A stretch of 27,594 nt of DNA from JBFXAN01 sp050184225 (lineage in GTDB: Bacteria > Chloroflexota > Dehalococcoidia > CAUJGQ01), in contig JBFXAN010000081.1 of NCBI GenBank assembly GCA_050184225.1, positions 1 through 27,594 of the forward strand. Direction: 5' to 3'. Position 1 is the stretch's first letter. The number at the start of each line of letters is the position of its first letter. A program made the translations under genes and the position numbers. The notes under the pieces are model-generated. The model saw nothing but the letters and a program-made list of their open reading frames with translations, did no database searches and was not told the origin of the DNA. Shown here one piece after another: positions 1 to 6,981 of the stretch.

Positions 1-1453
1 GTTCGGCGGCTTCTCGGCGGAAGCATTGCGCGAGCGGATGAATGACGCCCAGGCCACGGTCGTGATCACCGCCAACGCCGGCTATCGCCGGGGCGCCGAA
101 GTCCCCCTCAAGCAGAACGTCGATGATGCCGTCGCCGCCTGTCCCAGCGTCAAGCACGTCGTCGTCTTCCAGCGCACTGGTTCCGACACGGCGATGGTGG
201 ACGGGCGTGACCACTGGTGGCACGAGCTGATGGCGACGGCGCCGGCCGACTGCCCGGCCGAGGAACTGGACAGTGAGCACCCGCTCTACGTCCTCTACAC
301 GTCCGGCTCGACGGGGAAGCCGAAGGGGGTCGTGCACACTACCGGCGGCTACCTGCTTGGCACCAGCCTGACGCATCGCTGGGTGTTCGACCTGAAGGAG
401 GAGGACATCTTCTGGTGCACCGCCGACATCGGTTGGGTAACGGGACACTCCTACGTCGTCTATGGACCGCTCGCCAACGGCGCCACGGTGCTGATGTATG
501 AAGGCGCGCCCAACTATCCCGAGCCGGACCGCTTCTGGGCATTGATCGAGAAGTATCGGGTGAGCACGCTCTACACGGCGCCGACGGCGATCCGGTCGTT
601 CATGCGCTGGGGCGAGCAGTGGCCGCGGGCGCACGACCTGTCGTCGCTGCGGCTGTTGGGGTCGGTCGGGGAGCCGATCAACCCGGAGGCGTGGATGTGG
701 TACCACCGCGTGATCGGCGGCGAGCGCTGTCCGATCGTCGATACCTGGTGGCAGACTGAGACGGGGGCGATCATGATCAGCCCGCTGCCGGGGGCGACGC
801 CGACGAAGCCGGGGTCGGCGACGCGGCCGCTGCCGGGAGTGAGTGCGCTGATCGTCGATGGCGAGGGGAACCCGGTCGCCGATGTCGGCGGCGGATTGCT
901 CGTGCTGACGCGGCCGTGGCCGAGCATGCTGCGGACGCTGTATCAGGATGATGCCCGGTATGAGGAATACTACTGGGCGAAGTTTGGCGCCAGGAACTAC
1001 TATTTCGCCGGGGACGGCGCCCGGCGCGACGCGGACGGTTACTTCTGGCTGATGGGGCGGGTCGATGACGTGATCAACATCTCCGGCCACCGGCTCGGCA
1101 CGATGGAAGTGGAGAGCGCGCTGGTGGCACACGAGGCGGTCGCCGAGGCCGCCGTCGTCGGGAAACCGGACGAGATCAAGGGGGAGGCGATCGCGGCGTT
1201 CGTGACGGTCGAGCAGGGACGCCCGGTCGACGAAGCGCTGCGGCGGGATCTGATGCAGTGGGTGGTGAAGGAGATCGGCGCCCTCGCCCGGCCGGATGAG
1301 ATCCGCTTCACCGACGCGCTCCCGAAGACGCGCTCCGGCAAGATTATGCGGCGGCTGCTGCGGGATATTGCCGCCGGGCGGGAGTCGGTGGGTGACACCA
1401 CGACGCTGGAGGACTACTCGGTCCTCGCCGCTCTCCGCCAGGAGGAAGAGTAG
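1..1453 (+). CDS. acs: Acetyl-CoA synthetase, 3' part (5' end outside window)
   Basis: AMP-forming acetate-CoA ligase: acetate + ATP + CoA to acetyl-CoA, cytosolic. The reading frame is open from base 2, so the N-terminal part (roughly the first quarter of a ~650-residue enzyme) lies upstream. Visible motifs in order: the N-lobe block FGGFSAEALRERM at the very edge, the ATP-grasp loop YTSGSTGKPKG (bases 296-328), DIGWVTGHSY, the acetate-pocket and adenylate motif DTWWQTETG, the hinge block GRVDDVINISGHRLGT, and PKTRSGKIMRRLLR near the C-terminus with the catalytic, acetylation-regulated lysine at codon 1340. The double Trp of DTWWQTETG is what acetate-specific Acs enzymes carry, arguing against a longer-chain acyl-CoA ligase. 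All C-terminal catalytic motifs are intact. A broken alcohol dehydrogenase follows about 100 bases later on the same strand. Confidence 0.93.
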   Translation, partial: FGGFSAEALRERMNDAQATVVITANAGYRRGAEVPLKQNVDDAVAACPSVKHVVVFQRTGSDTAMVDGRDHWWHELMATAPADCPAEELDSEHPLYVLYTSGSTGKPKGVVHTTGGYLLGTSLTHRWVFDLKEEDIFWCTADIGWVTGHSYVVYGPLANGATVLMYEGAPNYPEPDRFWALIEKYRVSTLYTAPTAIRSFMRWGEQWPRAHDLSSLRLLGSVGEPINPEAWMWYHRVIGGERCPIVDTWWQTETGAIMISPLPGATPTKPGSATRPLPGVSALIVDGEGNPVADVGGGLLVLTRPWPSMLRTLYQDDARYEEYYWAKFGARNYYFAGDGARRDADGYFWLMGRVDDVINISGHRLGTMEVESALVAHEAVAEAAVVGKPDEIKGEAIAAFVTVEQGRPVDEALRRDLMQWVVKEIGALARPDEIRFTDALPKTRSGKIMRRLLRDIAAGRESVGDTTTLEDYSVLAALRQEEE

Positions 1454-1489
1454 CACCGGTTGACCGGTTTCGATCAGAGTACGCCCGCA

Positions 1490-1538
1490 TGTGCGGATCT
1501 CCTGTTCTCCATCTGGATTCGCGTTGGAGATCCGCACA
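1490..1538. repeat. 13-bp perfect inverted repeat between acs and the ADH
   Basis: Arms at 1490-1502 (TGTGCGGATCTCC) and 1526-1538 are exact reverse complements around a 23-base spacer. The dyad ends only about 7 bases before the Shine-Dalgarno (AGAAGGGG, 1545-1552) of the next gene. There is no T-tract, so it is not a standard intrinsic terminator. An RNA stem-loop controlling readthrough or translation, or a wide operator, are the options. A tandem ACCGGT-TG-ACCGGT at 1455-1468 lies just upstream. Confidence 0.5.
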
Positions 1539-1558
1539 CGCGTAGAGAAGGGGATGGC

Positions 1559-2607
1559 ATGAAATCGATGGTCGCGGTCCACGTGGAGCACGGTCAGCCG
1601 CTGGTGGTTGATGAGGTGGAGTTCCCCGATCCGGCGCCCGATCAGGTGCTGGTGCGCCAGTTTGCCAGCGGCGTCTGTCACTCGCAACTGCATCAGCTCC
1701 ACAATCCCGACCAGGCGCGGCCGGCGCTGCTCGGCCACGAGTCGACCGGTGTGGTCGAGGCGATCGGCAAGGACGTGACCCACGTCAAAGAGGGTGACCA
1801 CGTGATGGTGACGTGGGTGCCGCGCTCGCCGGAGCCGGGCTTTCGGCCGACCCCCGCCGTGCTGAAGTTCCGCGGTGAAGAGGCACGCCCGGCGAACGTC
1901 TTCACCTGGGCGAAGCATACGCTTGTTCACCATCAGTACGTCGTGCCCCTGGCGAAGGACGTGCCGACGGATGTGACCGCGATCATTGGGTGTGCCGTCC
2001 TCACCGGCGTCGGCGCGGCGCAGAACACCGCCACGTGCAGGCCGGTCAATCGGTCGCCGTCTTCGGTGCGGGTGGGGTTGGTCTGTGCGTGATCGCCGGC
2101 GCCGCCGCACGGCGGGCCAACCCGATCATCGCGGTCGACTTGTCGGACGAGAAGCTGGCCTTCGCCAAGAAGTTCGGCGCGACGCACGGCATCAACGCCA
2201 AGGACACCGACCCGGTGCAGGCGATCCACGACCTGACCGACGGCGGCGCTGATTTCGCCTTCGACGCGATCGGCGTGCGTCAGACGATGGAGCAGATCCT
2301 GCCGGCGGTGCGGCCGGGTCAACTCGGCTACAGCACCGGCGGTACGGCCGTGCTGGTCGGCGTGCCCCAGGAACACATGACGCTCAACGCGCGGATGCTG
2401 CTGTCCGGTGAGAAGAAGTACATCGGCTCGATCGGCGGCAGTAGCCGCCCTGACCGGGACTTTCCCCACTTCGTCCGCATGTTCAAAGAGGGCGAGTTAG
2501 ACCTGAACACACTCGTCACGACGCGCTATTCGCTGGAACAGATTAACGACGCCGTCAGCGCACTGGAGCGCGGCGAGATCGCGGGTCGGGCGATTCTGGA
2601 GCTGTGA
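1559..2607 (+). pseudogene. Zn-dependent alcohol dehydrogenase (MDR family), frameshifted
   Basis: Medium-chain dehydrogenase/reductase oxidising an alcohol with NAD(P) or a tightly bound cofactor. Two overlapping frames make one protein of about 349 residues. The first (ATG 1559, Shine-Dalgarno AGAAGGGG) carries the GroES-like catalytic domain with zinc ligands in GVCHSQLH and GHESTGVV and the domain-crossing GCAVLTGVGAAQNTA. The second resumes at HVQAGQSVAVFGAGGVGL, the Rossmann glycine motif, and runs to the normal C-terminus at 2607. The switch is at about 2030-2034, where one C appears missing (GCCACGTG for expected GCCCACGTG); uncorrected, frame 1 stops at 2092. The four-Cys structural zinc lobe is absent and replaced by a short insert, as in some NDMA-dependent or Rxyl_3153-type dehydrogenases; that subfamily label is from memory. 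The rest is uneroded, so this is either a very recent mutation or a sequencing error. Confidence 0.85.
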
Positions 2608-2632
2608 GGCGGACCCCTCCCCCGGCAGGGGC

Positions 2633-2751
2633 GGCCCTCACCTCCCGGCCCCCTCTCCCGCCGGAGCGGGAGAGGGGGAGCACTGAGTGACGATGGTTGA
2701 TCAGGACTCCCCTCTCCCGTCACGACGGGAGAGGGGTCGGGGGTGAGGGCC
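2633..2751. repeat. MITE-like element: paired inverted GC-rich palindromes
   Basis: Two ~48-base copies of one repeat unit face each other (2633-2682 and 2704-2751). The first begins GGCCCTCACC and the second ends with its complement GGGTGAGGGCC. Each has its own internal hairpin (CCCTCTCCCGnnnnnnCGGGAGAGGG type), and about 21 unrelated bases lie between them. It fills the gap between two convergent genes (stops at 2607 and 2760), where it could act as a bidirectional terminator. The same paired arrangement recurs at 11971-12135, and a single copy starts at 27562, so it is dispersed rather than locus-specific. Confidence 0.75.
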
Positions 2752-2759
2752 ACCCGCCC

Positions 2760-3758
2760 TCACGCCGGCGCCGCAGCGCGCATGGTAATGTCGGCCGGCA
2801 CGGTAAGCTCGACGCCGTCGAAGAACCGGCGCGGGTTGTCGCGCAGCATGGTCATGATCGTCTCCTCGCGAACGCCGGCCTCGCGCAGCAGGGGTAGGAT
2901 CTCGCGGTGGATGTGGGTGTAGTTCCACCGGGTGCGGAGCCGTTCCATCTCGGGTGTGAGCTCCCGCGAACGGCCGAGGAAGCAGCCGACGGCGTCGTGG
3001 GACAGCATGATCCGGTCGGCGTAGCCAATCGCGAGGAGGCCGGCGAGCGTCGCCACGCGCAGCCGGTCGGGGTGAACGAACTCGAGGCCGAACCGGTCCA
3101 TGCCGTCGTAGCAGCGCCGACGGATCAGCGTATCGTGGTAGGCGAGGTCGGCGGAGCCATCGGAGTGGCCGACCATCATGTTCCACGGATCGAGTCCTTC
3201 GCTCTCGGCGATGTCGACCTGCTCGGGACCGTAGCTGCCGGCGTCGGTGTGGGTGATGATGCGCGCGTTGGTCGCCCTGGCGGCGCGGGCGGCGGCACGC
3301 AGGTTCTTCTGCTCGTGCTCGGTAATCGGGGCGGCGGTGGCGACCTTGATCACGCCGGCGCGGATGCCGGTGCCGCCGATTCCCTCGGTGATCTCGCGGA
3401 CGTAGAGCTCGGCGAGGCCGTCGACATCCATCTGGCGGAAGTGGGTCGGCATGCCCAATTCTTCCTTGTACATGCCGGAGGCGGCGATATAGTGCATACC
3501 GGATCGATCCGCGACCTCGGCGGCAAACTCGATGTCGCGGCCGATGTCGATCGGGCAGGGGTCGACGAAGGTTTGCACGCCCAGCGACCGTAGCTCCTGC
3601 AGCCGTTCGACCGCTTTGTCGATCTCAGCACGCCGGTCGAACGAGACGAGCGGGTCCTTCTCCCATCCGGGCCAGCCGATGAGCAGGTGCTCGTGGATGA
3701 GGGTGACGCCGAGGTCGGCGGTGTCGATCGGCCCCAGGACGCTGTTCACGACGGTCAT
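2760..3758 (-). CDS. Phosphotriesterase-family metal-dependent hydrolase (lactonase-like)
   Basis: 332-residue TIM-barrel amidohydrolase of the phosphotriesterase/PLL group; relatives hydrolyse lactones or phosphotriesters with a binuclear metal centre. All expected ligands are visible: H22 and H24 in IHEHL, the carbamylated-lysine candidate K138 in GVIKVAT, H170 in IITHTDAG, H198 in VGHSDGS and D255 in MLSHDA. The ATG at 3758 is chosen because AGGAGG lies five bases upstream and family proteins begin close to this point. The longer open frame to 3830 merely reads through the inverted repeat at 3785-3860. It is the last gene of the minus-strand transporter operon, 122 bases after the LLM oxidoreductase. 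Substrate is unknown; a lactone or ester released by the neighbouring oxidoreductase is plausible inference. Confidence 0.9.
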   Translation of the reverse strand: MTVVNSVLGPIDTADLGVTLIHEHLLIGWPGWEKDPLVSFDRRAEIDKAVERLQELRSLGVQTFVDPCPIDIGRDIEFAAEVADRSGMHYIAASGMYKEELGMPTHFRQMDVDGLAELYVREITEGIGGTGIRAGVIKVATAAPITEHEQKNLRAAARAARATNARIITHTDAGSYGPEQVDIAESEGLDPWNMMVGHSDGSADLAYHDTLIRRRCYDGMDRFGLEFVHPDRLRVATLAGLLAIGYADRIMLSHDAVGCFLGRSRELTPEMERLRTRWNYTHIHREILPLLREAGVREETIMTMLRDNPRRFFDGVELTVPADITMRAAAPA

Positions 3759-3784
3759 AGCAACCTCCTGTGCTGTGGCTTTCC

Positions 3785-3860
3785 TGTCATCCTGAGCGGC
3801 AGCGAAGGATCTCGCACGCGAACCTACCACCGAGATCCTTCGCTGCCGCTCAGGATGACA
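3785..3860. repeat. 30-bp perfect inverted repeat (CATCCTGAGCG family)
   Basis: Arms 3785-3814 and 3831-3860 are exact 30-base reverse complements with a 16-base loop. The arm contains CATCCTGAGCGGCAGCGAAG, a motif I recall as a dispersed intergenic repeat in many environmental bacteria. It sits inside an operon, between the LLM oxidoreductase stop (3881) and the hydrolase start (3758), about 15 bases upstream of the latter's Shine-Dalgarno, so it would form a long mRNA stem there. Confidence 0.85.
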
Positions 3861-3880
3861 AGGGAACGGCGGTACTCCAT

Positions 3881-4945
3881 TTAGTCACGCTCCAAGCCAG
3901 ACGGCGTTCCGACGGCTTGAACTCCCTGTGCGGCGCCTGACCTGAAGTGCGGGATCACCTCCCGCGCGAACCGCTCCAGCATGGGAGTTGTCTGTGCGGT
4001 GCGCATGCCGGCGGGGTTGGCGGTGAAGATCATGTGCGTATAGGGAACGGACCGGCGCCACGCTTCGATGCGTGCGATCGCGTCGGCGGCCGTGCCGATC
4101 TGGAAGGTAGGGCGCAGATCGTCGGGATCGGTGGCGCCGCGGCCGATGCCCGCGGCGTCGGTCGGCAGGTCGGCGGCCTCGCGGTACCAATCGCCATAGA
4201 GCGTGCGCGTGTAGTGGACGTGGTCGCGCATCTCTGCCCAGGTCCGCTCCGGATCGTCGGAGACGATACAGCTCAGCGAGCCGAGAACGGGCATCCCTGC
4301 CGGATCGACGCCATCGGCGCGGAGGGCGGCGGTATACGCATCGTAAACCGCAGGCGGGCCTACGAGCAGGAGCGGCGCGCGGAAGCGGGCGGCGCGACGG
4401 GCCGGAACCTCACCGCGCGCGCCGAGCCAGATCGGCGGGTGCGGCTGCTGCACCGGCTTCGGCGTCACGTCGAGGTCGTGCACCTGATAGAACCGCCCCT
4501 CAAATGTGACCCGATCCTCGGTCCAGGCGCGGCGGATCAACTCGACACCCTCGTCCATCAGGCGGCCGCGGTGGCGCCGGTCAACGCCAAACGCCTCGAA
4601 CTCTTCGATGCGATAGCCGAGCCCCATGCCCAGGTCGAGCCGGCCGTTCGAGATGATGTCGACCGTGGAAGCGTCTTCGGCGACGCGGATCGCGTTGTGC
4701 AGGGGCAGGAGCAGCACCCAGGTGCCGATCCGGATGCGGCTGGTGCGGGCGGCGATCGCGGCGGCCACCGGCAGCACCGACGGTGTATATCCGTCCTCAA
4801 TGAAGTGATGCTCGGTGATCCAGACCGAGTCAAAGCCAAGCTGCTCCGCGTAAGCGATTTGTTCGAGTTGCTCAGCGTACAACTCGGCGGCCGGCCGCCG
4901 CCAGCGCGTGGGATTGCGAAAGTCGTAGATCAGACCAAACTGCAT
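3881..4945 (-). CDS. LLM-class flavin-dependent oxidoreductase (luciferase-like)
   Basis: 354-residue protein of the bacterial luciferase-like monooxygenase superfamily, which uses FMN or F420 to oxidise small molecules. Supporting blocks: the N-terminal strand MQFGLIYDF, LGFDSVWITEHHF (the His pair typical of luciferase alpha-type members), RIRIGTWVLLLPLHNAI, DIISNGRLDLGMGLGY and PKPVQQPHPPIWLG. Start at ATG 4945 is supported by GGAAGGA seven bases upstream; the open frame to 4996 is not needed. It follows the permease genes by 88 bases and precedes the phosphotriesterase-like gene, so it probably acts on whatever the transporter imports. Cofactor choice cannot be decided from sequence alone. 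Confidence 0.88.
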   Translation of the reverse strand: MQFGLIYDFRNPTRWRRPAAELYAEQLEQIAYAEQLGFDSVWITEHHFIEDGYTPSVLPVAAAIAARTSRIRIGTWVLLLPLHNAIRVAEDASTVDIISNGRLDLGMGLGYRIEEFEAFGVDRRHRGRLMDEGVELIRRAWTEDRVTFEGRFYQVHDLDVTPKPVQQPHPPIWLGARGEVPARRAARFRAPLLLVGPPAVYDAYTAALRADGVDPAGMPVLGSLSCIVSDDPERTWAEMRDHVHYTRTLYGDWYREAADLPTDAAGIGRGATDPDDLRPTFQIGTAADAIARIEAWRRSVPYTHMIFTANPAGMRTAQTTPMLERFAREVIPHFRSGAAQGVQAVGTPSGLERD

Positions 4946-4995
4946 CGTGTCCTTCCAGCCAAACGAGATACCGGCACCCACGGTTGACGAGTGCA

Positions 4996-5020
4996 CCCCC
5001 TTCCCTGCGAGGGAAGGGGG
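4996..5020. terminator. 11-bp GC-rich hairpin after the permease genes
   Basis: Perfect stem CCCCCTTCCCT (4996-5006) and its complement (5010-5020) with a 3-base loop, 13 bases past the permease stop on the minus strand. It has no T-tract, so it may only partly terminate or may stabilise the upstream mRNA; genes downstream on the same strand continue within 50 bases. It resembles the palindrome core of the repeats at 2633 and 11971 but with a different base pattern. Confidence 0.5.
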
Positions 5021-5033
5021 CTGGGGGGTTAGG

Positions 5034-5951
5034 TCACCGCCCGCGCAGCCGCGGATCGAGCACGTCGCGCAGCGCGTCGCCGAACATGTTAAAGGCGTAG
5101 ACGGTCAGGCTCAGCGCCAGGCCGGGGAAGATCGCGACCCAGGGCGCCTTGAGGAAGCTGGCCCGCGCCCCGGCGCCGCCGAGCATGTAGCCCCACGACA
5201 CCGACGGCGGCGGGATGCCCAGTCCGAGGAAGGAGAGGGACGCCTCCGTGAGGATCGCGCCGCCGATGCCGATCGTCGCGATCACGATTACGACCGGCAC
5301 CAAGTTCGGCAGGATGTGGCGATAGAGGATGCGCGTGTCCGACGCGCCGAGGGTGCGCGCTGCTTCGACGTAAACCTGGTGTTTGAGACCAAGCGTCGTG
5401 GCACGGATCACGCGCGAGGGCGCGAAGACGAGGAACAGTGCGATCGCGAGGATTGTGTTTCGCAGTCCCGGACCGAAGACGGCGACGTAGAGGAGGAGCA
5501 GCACGAGCCCGGGAAAGGCGATGAAGGAGTCGACGATCCGCTGCATCACCATGTCCACCCAGCCGCCCATGTAGCCGCTGACCATGCCGACGATCGTCGC
5601 GGCGGTTGTGCCCAACGCCACGGCGGAAATGCCGACGAGCAGCGAGATGCGGGCGCCGTAGATCACGCGGCTGAAGACATCGCGACCGTTGTTGTCGCCG
5701 CCGAAGGGATGCGCCAGGCTCGGCGCCGCGAACAGCGCCTCCGCCTGCTGCTCGTTCGGGTCGTAGGGTGCGATCCACGGCGCCGCCAGCGCCACGACGA
5801 CAAAGACCAGAACCAAGAATGCCCCGCCCCAGGTGCCGAGTGGCTTCTCGCGGATCATTCGCCGCGCCGCCTCGAGCCAGAAGGGGAGTGGCCGGTAAAC
5901 CCGTGGCCCCAGGTTCTGGACCTCTACCGGCACGGCTGGGTCAGTTTGCAC
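5034..5951 (-). CDS. Peptide/nickel-type ABC transporter permease (DppC/OppC-like)
   Basis: 305-residue inner-membrane permease. It has a cytoplasmic N-terminus, a first membrane segment (GGAFLVLVFVVVALAAPWIA, about 43-62), the DppC signature APYDPNEQ followed by HPFGGDNNGRDVFSRVIYGAR, and a C-terminal five-helix BPD_transp_1 domain. The EAA coupling loop EAARTLGASDTRILYRHILP would contact an ATPase. The N-terminal DUF-like extension identifies it as the C-type partner of the B-type permease immediately upstream, with a 13-base gap. The start is a GTG at 5951 preceded by GGGGAA. No DppD/DppF ATPase is in the window, so the complex must use an ATPase encoded elsewhere. Substrate could be oligopeptide, nickel or another small solute. 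Confidence 0.92.
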   Translation of the reverse strand: MQTDPAVPVEVQNLGPRVYRPLPFWLEAARRMIREKPLGTWGGAFLVLVFVVVALAAPWIAPYDPNEQQAEALFAAPSLAHPFGGDNNGRDVFSRVIYGARISLLVGISAVALGTTAATIVGMVSGYMGGWVDMVMQRIVDSFIAFPGLVLLLLYVAVFGPGLRNTILAIALFLVFAPSRVIRATTLGLKHQVYVEAARTLGASDTRILYRHILPNLVPVVIVIATIGIGGAILTEASLSFLGLGIPPPSVSWGYMLGGAGARASFLKAPWVAIFPGLALSLTVYAFNMFGDALRDVLDPRLRGR

Positions 5952-5964
5952 GTTCGTTCCCCGT

Positions 5965-6915
5965 TCACTGATAGCGGATCCTGGGGTCCAGGATGCCGTA
6001 GGCGATGTCCGTCAGCAGGTTGGCAAGCACGACGATCGCGGCGAAGACAAGGACGACGCCCTGCACCGCCGGATAGTCGCGCTGGTTCACCGAGAGGAAG
6101 AGGTAGCGGCCCATGCCCGGCAGGTTGAAGATCTGCTCAAAGATGACGGTGCCGCCGGCGATCGTCGCTAAGGAGAGGCCCATCAAGGTGACGACCGGGA
6201 TCAGGGCGTTCCGCAGTGCGTGGCGGAGGACGACGACGCGCTCGCTCAAGCCCTTGGACCAGGCGGTGCGCACGTAGTCCTGCCGGAGCACCTCCAGCAT
6301 GGTCGTGCGGGTGAGACGCATCAGGCTGGCGGAGCCGGTGATGCCAAGCAGTGCGGCCGGCAGGAGGAACTGGCGGATGTTGCCCCACGGATCTTCTTTG
6401 AAGGGGATGTAGATGATCGGGGGTGTCCAGCCGAACCAGAGCGCGCCGTAGACGATCACGAGCGTCGCGATCCAATAACCGGGGATCGCGAGCATTCCCA
6501 CCGAGACCGAGCGGAGGGCATAGTCCAACCAGGTATCCTGTCGCATCGCCGAGATGATGCCGATCGGCACGCCGATCAGGAAGCCGAAGCAGGTGGCGAT
6601 GATGCCAAGCTCCAGCGACACCGGCATCCGGCTCCAAATATTCGCCGCGACGGAGTCATTGCTGATCAACGACCGGCCGAAGTCGCCCCGAACGATCTTG
6701 CTCATCCAGGCGACGTACTGCACGGGCAGCGGCCGGTCCAGCCCCAACTGCCGCCGGAGCGCTTCCTTCCCCTCGACGTGAGTGACGCCGCTGCCGCTGG
6801 AGAGTACGTCGACGACATCGCCGGGGATCAGCCGCACCGACGAGAACGTCAGGAACGACACTCCCAGGATCGTGATCGCCGCCAACCCGAGGCGGCGGAG
6901 CAGGTAGGAACCCAA
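5965..6915 (-). CDS. Peptide/nickel-type ABC transporter permease (DppB/OppB-like)
   Basis: 316-residue permease with the typical B-type N-terminus (YLLRRLGLAAITILGVSFLTF, signal-anchor helix), the periplasmic block LGLDRPLPVQYVAWMSKIVRGDFGRS, six predicted helices, and the EAA-type loop VRTAWSKGLSERVVVLRHALRN that couples to the ATPase. The family ending DIAYGILDPRIRY is intact. The start is a TTG at 6915 with GGAGGG seven bases upstream; the ATG at 6929 is out of frame. It lies 66 bases after the binding-protein gene, across a stem-loop at 6949-6975, and 13 bases before the partner permease, so the three form one transport unit. Confidence 0.92.
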   Translation of the reverse strand: MGSYLLRRLGLAAITILGVSFLTFSSVRLIPGDVVDVLSSGSGVTHVEGKEALRRQLGLDRPLPVQYVAWMSKIVRGDFGRSLISNDSVAANIWSRMPVSLELGIIATCFGFLIGVPIGIISAMRQDTWLDYALRSVSVGMLAIPGYWIATLVIVYGALWFGWTPPIIYIPFKEDPWGNIRQFLLPAALLGITGSASLMRLTRTTMLEVLRQDYVRTAWSKGLSERVVVLRHALRNALIPVVTLMGLSLATIAGGTVIFEQIFNLPGMGRYLFLSVNQRDYPAVQGVVLVFAAIVVLANLLTDIAYGILDPRIRYQ

Positions 6916-6948
6916 CGATTGCCCTCCATTTTCGGCGTTTAGCTGATG

Positions 6949-6975
6949 GCGCGTGCCGGCATGCCGTTCACGCGC
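6949..6975 (-). other. Stem-loop between binding-protein and permease genes
   Basis: GCGCGTG (6949-6955) and CACGCGC (6969-6975) form a 7-bp perfect stem with a 13-base loop, starting 7 bases after the stop codon of the binding-protein gene on the minus strand. In binding-protein transport operons, such hairpins often protect the upstream message or attenuate readthrough, giving more binding protein than permease. There is no T-tract. The function is inferred from position only. Confidence 0.4.
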
Positions 6976-6981
6976 TGGTCA

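Noticed and set aside
3759..3830. N-terminal extension of the phosphotriesterase-like protein
   Set aside because: The extra residues are translated from the inverted repeat, and a strong AGGAGG precedes the internal ATG at 3758.
3947..4987. 346-codon plus-strand frame opposite the LLM oxidoreductase
   Set aside because: Shadow of a gene with convincing LLM motifs; no Shine-Dalgarno and no known domain.
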